Shown here one piece after another: positions 56,384-64,000 of a stretch of 64,000 nucleotides of DNA. The notes below the pieces were generated by a model that was not told the DNA's origin, did not search any database, and saw nothing but the letters and a program-made list of their open reading frames with translations. The position numbers and the translations under genes are program-made. The stretch is from Paenibacillus kribbensis (GTDB lineage Bacteria; Bacillota; Bacilli; Paenibacillales; Paenibacillaceae). The DNA lies in NCBI RefSeq assembly GCF_002240415.1, contig NZ_CP020028.1, positions 2,195,501 through 2,259,500 of the forward strand, given 5' to 3'. Position 1 is the first letter of the stretch; each line of letters begins with the position of its first letter.

Positions 56384-57160
56384 TTAATGAAGCTGTCTGT
56401 CGATCAATTCCTCCAGCACATCCGCAATGTGATCTGGACCATAGGATAACTCTTCACGGCTTAAGCTCAACCAGGCGTGACGCTCGTCCATATCAAAGGC
56501 AGCCTCCAGCCAGCCGGATAATCCTCTGCCTCTACGGTCTACTTCGACAAGCACATGCACGCCTTCGGGTTCCAATTGCATGATCAGCTCCAGCTCTTCG
56601 ATATCGCGTGCATATTCCGGTCCAGGCGCAAATTCAAATTCCTGCACGTACGGAACACCGCGTCCCAGCTTAGGATGACGTTCGCAGGTGGAGGAACGGA
56701 ATCGGAAGCCGAGCAGGTGAACCGCCTCAAATACCGTACTCATATAAGGATGCGGCTCGATTTTAAGTGAATCACGATCAGTCGGGTCCAAAGCCATGTC
56801 GATATCTAATGCCGTTTCCAGCCACACAGGCTGCTTGGCATGAGTGACAGGGGTTTCCAGCGGAAGCTGGAAGGAAAAAGGAATTTCAAGCTCCTGTCCT
56901 TGCTTTAAATGAAAGCCGTCTGACACCTTGACCCGTGTGATACAGCAGGTGGTGATGGTTTTTTTATCATCGTGCTCTACGATATATTCTGTTTTGAGCT
57001 CGATGTCGATTTTGCCGATTTCCTGATCAATTTTACCGCCCTTGATACGCATGATGCCACTGAGCTCTTCCCCTGGCACATATACGGCTTGATCCACCAA
57101 TGTATCGACCTTGGCTGATCCGATTCCTGCGCTTGCTAAGATTTTGTTGAAAAAACTCAT
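56384..57160 (-). CDS. spo0M: Sporulation-control protein Spo0M
   Basis: A ~258-residue arrestin-like protein: MSFFNKILASAGIGSAKVDTLVDQ at the start, GEELSGIMRIKGGKIDQEIGKIDIELKTEY, a second beta-sandwich half (MSTVFEAVHLLGFRFRSSTCE) and an acidic C-terminus. Start taken at the minus-strand ATG 57160, after GGGGGGCG; the frame opens 45 bp earlier but the family begins at this Met. In Bacillus it is needed for normal sporulation onset. Single gene, minus strand. Confidence 0.92.
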   Translation of the reverse strand: MSFFNKILASAGIGSAKVDTLVDQAVYVPGEELSGIMRIKGGKIDQEIGKIDIELKTEYIVEHDDKKTITTCCITRVKVSDGFHLKQGQELEIPFSFQLPLETPVTHAKQPVWLETALDIDMALDPTDRDSLKIEPHPYMSTVFEAVHLLGFRFRSSTCERHPKLGRGVPYVQEFEFAPGPEYARDIEELELIMQLEPEGVHVLVEVDRRGRGLSGWLEAAFDMDERHAWLSLSREELSYGPDHIADVLEELIDRQLH

Positions 57161-57296
57161 AAGTACGCCCCCCGATAATCTCATGGTCATGTATACAAAC
57201 GACAAACTAGAAGCTTGTACAGCTTAACCGAATATACGGGCTGGTCGCTCCATTCGTTCCAAAAAAATGCAGGAAAAAGTCATGGGTGATCGCGTA

Positions 57297-57893
57297 CTAA
57301 TCGCAGTTTACTTTATGAGGCGGTATAAAGCATTTGCGACAGCGCGGCTCATAGGCCTCAGAGTCGCCGATCATCACGATGGGTCCTACTGTGGATGGCT
57401 TTCCATTTACCATCCGTTGGGTAAATACCGCCTCCGAGCTGCCGCATACGGCGCAAAAAGAAGTCAGCTTTTCGATGTCATCCGCCATGGCAAGCAGACC
57501 GCCAATATAGCCGAACTCCTTGCCCCGGTAATCCAGATTCAAGCCATCCGCAATGACGTGTTTGCCACAATAAGCCAACTCCTGTATCAGAGCCATAATA
57601 TGACGGCTGAAAAACTGGACTTCATCAAAGGCGACCACGTCGGCTTCCTTCGTTTCTTCTAAAATACGCTGAACCAGCTCATCTGTGAGTTTTCTTGGAA
57701 TAGAAATAGCAGGCAGCCGATATCCGATACGGCTTACAATTTCGTCCGTGGCATAGCGGTTATCTTCAGCCGGTTTGTATGCAATCACCTTGCGGTGCCC
57801 GTATTGGATTAGTTTTTGACAGCGGCGAATCAATTCACCGGATTTTTCACTAAACATGGGGCCTGTAATAATCGTAATTCGTCCTGTAGGCAA
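57297..57893 (-). CDS. tdk: Thymidine kinase with an altered P-loop
   Basis: A ~198-residue type II thymidine kinase. The Walker B DEVQFF, the GLNLDYRGKEFG lasso region and the four zinc cysteines (CAVC and CRKC) are intact. The Walker A reads GPMFSEKSGEL instead of GPMFSGKSEEL, so the glycine before the catalytic Lys is Glu, with Gly two positions later. Start: TTG 57893 has AGAGGGG 8 bases upstream; ATGs at 57941/57938 and further in would add up to 16 residues but lack a clear ribosome-binding site. It should phosphorylate thymidine with ATP if the P-loop works. Confidence 0.88.
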   Translation of the reverse strand: MPTGRITIITGPMFSEKSGELIRRCQKLIQYGHRKVIAYKPAEDNRYATDEIVSRIGYRLPAISIPRKLTDELVQRILEETKEADVVAFDEVQFFSRHIMALIQELAYCGKHVIADGLNLDYRGKEFGYIGGLLAMADDIEKLTSFCAVCGSSEAVFTQRMVNGKPSTVGPIVMIGDSEAYEPRCRKCFIPPHKVNCD

Positions 57894-58121
57894 CGCGAAT
57901 TCCCCTCTCTGTATCATGCGCATAACGCTGTGAATCATCATTTCCGAAAGAAAAAGCCATTATAGATTACCATAATGAGCAGCATGCAGACCAGAGAAAA
58001 TATATTGTTTTTCGACATGTTTGTGTATATCTGTTATTGAATGTGAATGTGGTGTCATTGCTCTGTTGCCACGGGCATGATATGGTGAAGTGTAGTGGAA
58101 ACAAGGGAAGAGGGGACAGGC

Positions 58122-58334
58122 ATGAACCAAAAAGCTACGGATTATAGTGCCAGAAAAAGTACATTGCTGGAGCAAGGGCTGATAAGCCTGCAAGCACAAG
58201 AGTTGATCTCTGAACTGGAGACAGAGCTGGAACTGCTGCGCAAGCAAAATGAGTCGTATCGCAATGCGTTGCGAGCCAAATCAGCTCAAAACCCAAGGAT
58301 GTCTACCAAATTGCGGGATGCGCTGTATGAATGA
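58122..58334 (+). CDS. Small coiled-coil protein of unknown function
   Basis: A 70-residue, largely helical protein; SLQAQELISELETELELLRKQNESYRNAL (~27-55) has a heptad pattern suggesting a coiled coil. ATG 58122 follows AGAGGGGACAGG; the frame opens at 58095 but without support. No family recognised. It sits alone between tdk (opposite strand) and lpdA. A TTCGACA heptamer (58011-58017) matching a Spo0A box lies in the 180-bp gap upstream, which could be chance. Confidence 0.7.
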   Translation: MNQKATDYSARKSTLLEQGLISLQAQELISELETELELLRKQNESYRNALRAKSAQNPRMSTKLRDALYE

Positions 58335-58420
58335 GCTGTGTGCATAAACGCTATATTTTGTATAGAGAAATAAAGAGAGTACAATAAGCTATATATAATC
58401 ATAGTTAATGGAGGAGAAGC

Positions 58421-59842
58421 ATGACTATACATTGTGATGTCGCTATTTTAGGTGGAGGAACCGGGGGATATGTGGCGGCGATTCGCGCAGCCCAGCTCGG
58501 CAAGGAAGTCGTTATTATCGAACAGGACAAACTTGGCGGAACCTGTCTGCATCGTGGCTGTATTCCGAGCAAGGCTTTGCTGCGCAGCGCGGAAGTATAT
58601 GCAACCATTAAGGAAAGTGCGCAATATGGCATCGAGACGTCGGGTGCGCAGCTTGTGTTCCCTAAAGTACAGGAGCGTAAGGAAGCCGTGGTAGAGCAGC
58701 TGCATCAGGGGGTTCAATTTTTGATGCGCAAAAATAAAATCACGGTACTGAGCGGCAAGGGACGCGTGATTGGACCGTCGATTTTTTCACCAAAAAGCGG
58801 TGCAGTAGCTGTGGAGCTGGAAGATGGTGAGATGGAGACGGTCGTTCCTGCCCATCTCATGATTGCGACCGGATCACGCCCGCGTGTGCTGCCGGGATTG
58901 GAGCCGGATGGCGAATTTATTTTAAGCAGTGACGAAGCGCTGATGCTGGAAGAATTACCTGCGTCGCTAATCATCGTAGGTGGAGGTGTCATTGGTGTGG
59001 AATGGGCTTCCATGCTAAATGATTTTGGCGTGGAGGTTACCGTAGTTGAGGCAGCCCATCGCCTTATTCCAACCGAGGATGAGGATATTTCGCGTGAAAT
59101 GCAGCGCTTGTTAACCAAGCGTGGGGTTAAGGTGCTGACGGGCTCGCAGGTGCTGGCCGAAACATACGGCAAGGATGGGGAAGGCATACAGATTGACGTG
59201 CAAAAAGGGGATGAAACCGAAACCCTCAGCGCCTCCAAGCTGCTCATTTCAGTGGGACGTCAGGCGAATGTGGAAAATATCGGACTGGAAAATACGGATA
59301 TTCGGGTAGAGCGTGGCTTTATTTCGGTTAATGAGCATTTACAGACGAATGAACCGCATATCTATGCAATCGGGGATTGCATCGGGGGCTTACAGCTGGC
59401 GCATGCGGCGAGTCATGAAGGTTTGCAGGCGGTTCACCACCTGGCGGGCGAAGATTTTCACAGCGTACCGAATCATCTGATTCCGCGTTGCATTTATACA
59501 CGTCCTGAGGCAGCGAGTGTCGGCTTGACGGAGCAAGAGGCACGTGAGCGGGGACATCAGGTGAAAACAGGAAAGTTCCCTTTTCAAGCTATTGGAAAAT
59601 CGCTCGTATACGGTAGTCGGGACGGATTCGTCAAAGTTGTTGCCGACAAGGAAACGAATGATATTCTCGGTGTACATATGATCGGTACGCATGTGACGGA
59701 CCTTATAAGCGAGGCGGCCCTTGCACAATTACTGGATGCTACGCCTTGGGAAGTCGGACAGCTTATTCACCCGCATCCGACGTTGTCGGAGATTTTGGGA
59801 GAAGCGATGCTGGCGGTTGATGGACGGGCAATCGGCATATAA
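58421..59842 (+). CDS. lpdA: Dihydrolipoyl dehydrogenase (E3 of the branched-chain 2-oxoacid complex)
   Basis: A 473-residue flavoprotein. FAD site GGGTGGYVAAIRAAQLG, redox disulfide GGTCLHRGCIPSKALL, NAD site IVGGGVIGVEWASML and the C-terminal catalytic HPHPTLSE are complete. It reoxidises the lipoyl arm of E2 with NAD+. ATG 58421 follows GGAGGAGAAGC. Located directly before the E1/E2 genes; the 141-bp gap holds a second promoter region. Confidence 0.96.
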   Translation: MTIHCDVAILGGGTGGYVAAIRAAQLGKEVVIIEQDKLGGTCLHRGCIPSKALLRSAEVYATIKESAQYGIETSGAQLVFPKVQERKEAVVEQLHQGVQFLMRKNKITVLSGKGRVIGPSIFSPKSGAVAVELEDGEMETVVPAHLMIATGSRPRVLPGLEPDGEFILSSDEALMLEELPASLIIVGGGVIGVEWASMLNDFGVEVTVVEAAHRLIPTEDEDISREMQRLLTKRGVKVLTGSQVLAETYGKDGEGIQIDVQKGDETETLSASKLLISVGRQANVENIGLENTDIRVERGFISVNEHLQTNEPHIYAIGDCIGGLQLAHAASHEGLQAVHHLAGEDFHSVPNHLIPRCIYTRPEAASVGLTEQEARERGHQVKTGKFPFQAIGKSLVYGSRDGFVKVVADKETNDILGVHMIGTHVTDLISEAALAQLLDATPWEVGQLIHPHPTLSEILGEAMLAVDGRAIGI

Positions 59843-59887
59843 ACCATTCAAATAAATCGGTGCTTTTCTTTTTGGGGAGAAAAGGAT

Positions 59888-59940
59888 TATAATGGGGTTA
59901 GTCAGAGTTTAGTACCAGGTTTTAAGACAAGATGGTACTA
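59888..59940 (+). promoter_or_regulatory. bkdAA promoter with FapR-like operator
   Basis: TATAAT (59888-59893) is a -10 with a poor -35. TTAGTACCAGGTTTTAA (59909-59925) differs at three positions from the 17-bp FapR operator as I recall it from the B. subtilis fapR promoter. TAGTACC (59910-59916) also has an inverted partner GGTACTA (59934-59940). The box lies just downstream of the expected start site. Confidence 0.6.
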
Positions 59941-59983
59941 GGTGCTGGTAGTAGGACGTTTTGATACTTAAGGAGGTGCCTCG

Positions 59984-61012
59984 ATGAGTTCAAAAGGCGC
60001 TGTAGACGCTGGTTTCAGACATGAACAGCTGGGACTTACCCACGGACAAGTAATTGACATGTACAGATATATGCTGCTTGCAAGGAAATTTGACGAGCGC
60101 AATATGCTCCTGCAGCGGGCAGGAAAAATTAATTTTCACGTTTCCGGCATTGGTCAGGAAGCGGCCCAAGTAGGGGCAGCTTTTGGTCTGGATCGGGAAA
60201 AGGATTATTTTCTTCCGTATTACCGGGATTACGGATTCGTGCTTGCTGTGGGGATGACACCACGCGAGCTGATGCTGTCAGCATTTGCCAAGGCAGATGA
60301 TCCGAATAGCGGCGGTCGTCAGATGCCGGGTCACTTTGGCAGTAAACGGCTGCGGATTGTGACAGGCTCCAGTCCAGTGACGACACAGGTTCCGCATGCA
60401 GTGGGTGTAGCGCTGGCTGCCAAAATGCAGAAAAAGGATTTTGTATCGTTTGTTACATTTGGGGAAGGCTCCAGCAATCAGGGGGATTTTCACGAGGGTT
60501 GTAACTTTGCAGGCGTACAGAAGCTACCGGTCATCATTATGTGTGAGAACAATCAATATGCAATATCAGTACCGATTCATAAACAGCTGGCGGGCAAGGT
60601 GAGCGATCGTGCTTTGGGCTACGGGTTCCCTGGAATTCGGGTCGATGGCAATGATGCGCTGGCCGTATATGCGGCTGTGAAGGAAGCACGTGAACGCGCT
60701 GTGCGTGGTGATGGTCCGACGTTGATCGAAGCGATGATGTACCGTCTGTCTCCTCACTCTACCTCGGATAATGATCTGGCTTACCGGACCAAGGAAGAAG
60801 TGGATGAGAACTGGGCCAAGGACGGCGTAGCCCGCATGAAAAATTACTTGATCGAATGCGGCATTTGGGATGAGGCCAAGGACGCTGATTTGTCGGCTGA
60901 GCTGCTGCTCGAAGTCAAGGAAGCGATTGAATATGCAGATCTTGCTCCTTTTCCGAAGCCTGAAGATACGCTGCTGCATGTGTATGCCGACAGCGATGGG
61001 GAGGGCCGATAA
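59984..61012 (+). CDS. bkdAA: Branched-chain 2-oxoacid dehydrogenase E1 alpha
   Basis: A 342-residue ThDP-dependent E1 alpha: GQEAAQVGAAFGL, the GEGSSNQGDFHEGCNFAGVQKLPVIIMCENNQYAISVP ThDP/Mg motif (GDG-like) and YRLSPHSTSDND phosphorylation-loop region. The SGIGQEA and GRQMPGHF segments favour the branched-chain over the pyruvate enzyme. ATG 59984 follows AGGAGGTGCCTCG. E1 beta begins 2 bp after the stop. Confidence 0.95.
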   Translation: MSSKGAVDAGFRHEQLGLTHGQVIDMYRYMLLARKFDERNMLLQRAGKINFHVSGIGQEAAQVGAAFGLDREKDYFLPYYRDYGFVLAVGMTPRELMLSAFAKADDPNSGGRQMPGHFGSKRLRIVTGSSPVTTQVPHAVGVALAAKMQKKDFVSFVTFGEGSSNQGDFHEGCNFAGVQKLPVIIMCENNQYAISVPIHKQLAGKVSDRALGYGFPGIRVDGNDALAVYAAVKEARERAVRGDGPTLIEAMMYRLSPHSTSDNDLAYRTKEEVDENWAKDGVARMKNYLIECGIWDEAKDADLSAELLLEVKEAIEYADLAPFPKPEDTLLHVYADSDGEGR

Positions 61013-61014
61013 TT

Positions 61015-62001
61015 ATGGCGATTATGGAATATATTGACGCGATTCGCCTGGCCATGAAAGAAGAAATGGAGCAGGATGAAACGGTTTTTGTACTAGGCGA
61101 GGATGTCGGTGTGAAGGGTGGCGTCTTTACGACGACCAAGGGTCTTATGGAGCAATTCGGCGAGCAGCGTGTCATGGATACGCCATTGGCAGAGTCGGCA
61201 ATTGCCGGGGTTGCGATTGGTGCAGCCATGTACGGAATGAAGCCGATTGCCGAAATGCAATACTCGGACTTCATGCTTCCGGCGACGAACCAAATTATTA
61301 GTGAAGCGGCTAAAATCCGCTATCGCTCTAACAACGACTGGAATTGTCCTGTTGTCATCCGCGCGCCAATCGGTGGGGGTATTTTTGGCGGCTTGTATCA
61401 CTCGCAGTGTCCGGAGTCGATCTTTTTTGGTACGCCGGGTCTGAAAATTGTAGCTCCTTTTACGCCTTATGATGCCAAAGGATTGCTAAAGGCCGCCATT
61501 CGTGACCCTGATCCGGTGCTGTTTTTTGAAAACAAAAAATCCTACAAGCTGATTAAGGGTGAAGTGCCTGAGGATGATTATATCGTACCGATTGGCAAGG
61601 CCAATCTATTGCGTGAAGGTGACGATATTACGGTTATTGGCTACAGCCAGCCGCTGCATTTTGTGATGCAGGCTGCGGAGGAACTGGAGAAGGAAGAGGG
61701 CATTACCGCACACGTTGTGGATTTGCGTACACTCCAGCCGCTGGATCGTCAGGCCATTATTGAGGCTGCACGCCATACCGGCAAGGTACTTATCGTGCAT
61801 GAGGACAACAAAACGGGCGGCATCGGCGCTGAGGTATCGGCCATTATTAATGAGGAATGTTTATTCGAGCTGGATGCCCCGATTGAGCGGCTGTGCGCTC
61901 CTGATGTCCCCGCCATGCCGATCAGTCCACCCATGGAGAAATTTTATATGTTGAACAAGGACAAAGTGAAGGAAGCCATGCGTCGTCTTGCCATGTTTTA
62001 G
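61015..62001 (+). CDS. bkdAB: Branched-chain 2-oxoacid dehydrogenase E1 beta
   Basis: A 328-residue E1 beta: GEDVGVKGGVFTTTKGL, DTPLAESAIAGVAIGAAMYG, RAPIGGGIFGGLYHSQCPESIF and the C-terminal transketolase domain with VVDLRTLQPLDRQAI and HEDNKTGGIGAEVSA. It forms the alpha2beta2 E1 that decarboxylates branched 2-oxoacids. ATG 61015 immediately follows bkdAA, preceded by GGGGAGGGCC. Confidence 0.95.
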   Translation: MAIMEYIDAIRLAMKEEMEQDETVFVLGEDVGVKGGVFTTTKGLMEQFGEQRVMDTPLAESAIAGVAIGAAMYGMKPIAEMQYSDFMLPATNQIISEAAKIRYRSNNDWNCPVVIRAPIGGGIFGGLYHSQCPESIFFGTPGLKIVAPFTPYDAKGLLKAAIRDPDPVLFFENKKSYKLIKGEVPEDDYIVPIGKANLLREGDDITVIGYSQPLHFVMQAAEELEKEEGITAHVVDLRTLQPLDRQAIIEAARHTGKVLIVHEDNKTGGIGAEVSAIINEECLFELDAPIERLCAPDVPAMPISPPMEKFYMLNKDKVKEAMRRLAMF

Positions 62002-62089
62002 AATGGAGCAGATTGGACGAAAGCATTCCAAAAGTGTAGCGAGGGCAGCGGTAAAACGCGCCCTCCTATGATGTTAAGGAGCTGAAAAA

Positions 62090-63469
62090 ATGTCAGACCA
62101 AACACAATGGAACGACGTGACCATGCCTCAATTGGCAGAATCGCTCGTATCGGCGACTATTGCCAAATGGCTGAAACAACCTGGCGACACGGTGGAGCAG
62201 TTTGAACCGATTTGCGAGGTCATTACAGATAAAGTAAACGCGGAAATCCCATCCACATTGGACGGAATTATGGGTGATCTGTTAGCAGAAGAAGGTCAGA
62301 CGGTAGCAGTAGGTGAGTTGATTTGCCGTATTCAGACCAAGTCGGCTGCACCTGCGGTATCAGCAACTTCTGCTGCACCAGCAGCCCCTAGCAATACACA
62401 AGCTCAGCAGGGAACTGCTTCTGATCAGTCGATGCGGGGACGTTTTTCCCCGGCGGTACAAACGTTGGCTGCTGAGCACAATGTGGACTTAAGTCGAGTA
62501 CCGGGTACGGGCATGGGGGGACGAATTACCCGCAAGGATGTCCTGAATTATGTGCAGCAGGGCGGCTCTGCTCAGGCTGTAGTACCAGAACAGCCAAGCA
62601 GAACGGCGCAGGGACAAGGCTCGCCTTTTACTGGAATACAGCCTTCTGCCGCTCAGCAGAGTACACCGATTCAAAATATGGACCCTGCTATTCCGGTACG
62701 CAACAGCGGTATTCATTTAACGGAGGCTCCAAAGGTTCCTATGATTGAGGTTGAGGGTGACAGCCATAACAGATCAGAATATTTTATTGATGTCACACCT
62801 ATTCGGAGTGCGATTGCCCGTAATATGCGGCAAAGCGTTTCAGAAATTCCACATGCCTGGACGATGATAGAGGTGGATGTGACCAATCTGGTGATGCTCC
62901 GCAACAAGGTCAAAAACGAGTTCAAGCAAAAAGAAGGGATCAACATTACGTACCTTGCTTTCCTCATGAAAGCAGTCGTGAATGCGATCAAGGAATATCC
63001 GATCATGAACTCGGTGTGGGCAGTGGATAAAATTATCATCAAAAGAGATATCAATATTTCGCTGGCTGTGGGTACGGAGGATTCAGTCCTCACCCCTGTC
63101 ATCAAAAAAGCGGATCAGAAAAATATTGCTGGACTGGCTCGTGAAATCGAGGATCTGGCTCGTAAAACACGGGAGGGAACGCTCAAACTGGATGATATGC
63201 AGGGCGGAACGTTCACCGTTAACAACACCGGCTCCTTTGGTTCAATTCTGTCTTATCCGGTGATCAACTATCCGCAAGCAGCAATCCTCACCTTTGAATC
63301 CATCGTCAAAAGACCGGTGGTCATTGATGATATGATTGCGGTTCGCTCGATGGCTAATCTGTGCTTGTCGCTGGATCATCGCATTCTGGACGGTGTCATT
63401 TGCGGACGATTCCTGCAACGGGTCAAAGAAAACCTGGAAGGCTACACCTTGGATACGAAGCTGTACTAA
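62090..63469 (+). CDS. bkdB: Branched-chain 2-oxoacid dehydrogenase E2 (lipoamide acyltransferase)
   Basis: A 459-residue E2: lipoyl domain with Lys48 in EVITDKVNAEIPS, Ala/Pro/Gln linker, E3-binding domain (~125-160, RFSPAVQTLAAEHNVDLSRVPGTGMGGRITRKDV), second linker and catalytic domain (~235-459) with LSLDHRILDG near the end. It makes isobutyryl-, isovaleryl- and 2-methylbutyryl-CoA, the primers of iso/anteiso fatty acids. ATG 62090 follows AAGGAGCTG. Followed by lipB 62 bp later. Confidence 0.95.
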   Translation: MSDQTQWNDVTMPQLAESLVSATIAKWLKQPGDTVEQFEPICEVITDKVNAEIPSTLDGIMGDLLAEEGQTVAVGELICRIQTKSAAPAVSATSAAPAAPSNTQAQQGTASDQSMRGRFSPAVQTLAAEHNVDLSRVPGTGMGGRITRKDVLNYVQQGGSAQAVVPEQPSRTAQGQGSPFTGIQPSAAQQSTPIQNMDPAIPVRNSGIHLTEAPKVPMIEVEGDSHNRSEYFIDVTPIRSAIARNMRQSVSEIPHAWTMIEVDVTNLVMLRNKVKNEFKQKEGINITYLAFLMKAVVNAIKEYPIMNSVWAVDKIIIKRDINISLAVGTEDSVLTPVIKKADQKNIAGLAREIEDLARKTREGTLKLDDMQGGTFTVNNTGSFGSILSYPVINYPQAAILTFESIVKRPVVIDDMIAVRSMANLCLSLDHRILDGVICGRFLQRVKENLEGYTLDTKLY

Positions 63470-63531
63470 TTTTCCGAACAGCTGGGTCATCCGAACATTT
63501 GGGTAAATGGACGGGGAGGAAGTGACAGGCC

Positions 63532-64000
63532 GTGGACAGACGACCGCTCGAAGTAACCTATATAGATAGAATGGAATATGCTCATGCATGGGACGTTCAG
63601 AAGGAGATCGTAGGGAAGCTGGATGCCGGAGAAGCGAGGGAAACGCTTATGCTTCTCCAGCACCCGCCGACCTACACGATTGGCTCTCAGCGGCATCCCG
63701 AGCATTTGCTGCTCACACCCGAGCAACTGGAAGCCCAGGGAATTAGCGTCTTTCAGATTGACCGTGGGGGAGACATTACATATCATGGGCCAGGACAACT
63801 TGTCGGTTACCCTCTGCTTATGCTCGGTAATCGGGAGGCGTTGAATCTGCACGGTTACCTTCGGAGTTTGGAAGAAGTGATCATTCGACTGCTGGCAACT
63901 CACGGGATTGAGGGGAATCGTAAGCCTGAATATACAGGGGTGTGGGTCGGGAATCTTAAAATTGCCGCCATTGGTGTGAAATTCAACAAGTGCAAGCACC
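63532..64000 (+). CDS. lipB: Octanoyl-[ACP]:protein octanoyltransferase LipB (cut by window end)
   Basis: The frame is open from GTG 63532 to the last base; 156 residues are visible. The signature DRGGDITYHGPGQLVGYPLLML is present (about 80-101), as is LQHPPTYTIGSQRHPEHLL and KIAAIGVKFNK with the conserved Lys. LipB moves octanoate from ACP to lipoyl domains, which LipA then converts to lipoate. GTG 63532 is 11 bases after GGGGAGGA. Same orientation as bkdB, whose product needs this modification. The C-terminus lies outside the window. Confidence 0.93.
   Translation, partial: MDRRPLEVTYIDRMEYAHAWDVQKEIVGKLDAGEARETLMLLQHPPTYTIGSQRHPEHLLLTPEQLEAQGISVFQIDRGGDITYHGPGQLVGYPLLMLGNREALNLHGYLRSLEEVIIRLLATHGIEGNRKPEYTGVWVGNLKIAAIGVKFNKCKH

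Overview
This window comes from the chromosome of a low-to-mid GC, endospore-forming Firmicute, most likely Paenibacillus of the polymyxa group. The evidence is the complete spoIIIA operon, spoIVB, spo0A, spo0M and spore photoproduct lyase, a Bacillus-type Fnr with a C-terminal Cys cluster, and a gene order (mntR, patatin, yqhP-like, yqhQ, yqhR, papA, efp, spoIIIA, accBC, nusB, folD, xseAB, ispA, dxs, tlyA, ahrC, recN, spoIVB, spo0A, bkd) that follows the B. subtilis yqh/yqi region with insertions. Genus and group are inference; no rRNA or tRNA gene is present to test them.

Layout. 1-4.0 kb: a sugar-catabolism cluster (two Gfo/Idh/MocA oxidoreductases, two IolE-like TIM-barrel isomerases, a ThuA protein) that starts upstream of the window. 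4.2-6.1 kb: an HxlR regulator, an isolated YvyF-like zinc protein and a DODA-type dioxygenase with a strong operator-bearing promoter. 6.2-13.2 kb: an anaerobic fermentation block, fnr divergent from adhE and then pflBA, with five FNR-type (partly Rex-like) palindromes. 13.4-24.7 kb: a secreted stalk/PKD protein, zur-yidD, a Met T-box riboswitch with metG, ccdA convergent with splB, mntR, a secreted GHL10 glycosidase-like protein and a patatin. 24.7-29.3 kb: yqhP-like/yqhQ on the minus strand, an 850-bp non-coding stretch with two inverted copies of a diverged ~135-bp repeat, then yqhR, a Xaa-Pro peptidase and efp. 29.5-36.7 kb: lysC with an internal beta-subunit start, then spoIIIAA-AH behind a sigma-E-like promoter.

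36.8-52.2 kb: the fatty acid/envelope/housekeeping run accBC, Asp23-AmaP-DUF2273, nusB, folD, xseAB, ispA, dxs and tlyA; an unknown membrane protein-ahrC-recN unit whose promoter carries a LexA-type box; spoIVB; and spo0A with an array of 0A boxes. 52.3-58.3 kb: an SDR/TetR pair, a chemotaxis receptor with a sigma-D promoter, a small membrane protein with a zinc ribbon, spo0M, thymidine kinase with an altered P-loop, and a small coiled-coil protein. 58.4-64 kb: the branched-chain 2-oxoacid dehydrogenase operon (lpdA, bkdAA, bkdAB, bkdB) followed by lipB, which runs off the window. A FapR-like operator lies just upstream of bkdAA.

Most genes are well-known core functions. The observations most worth a second look are regulatory: the LexA box ahead of unknown-ahrC-recN, the FapR-like box ahead of bkd, the arrangement of FNR/Rex boxes including one inside the pfl leader, the terminator hairpin that contains the patatin ribosome-binding site, the intergenic repeat pair, and the first sugar cluster, whose substrate is unknown. 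I saw no CRISPR array, prophage, transposase or tRNA/rRNA gene.
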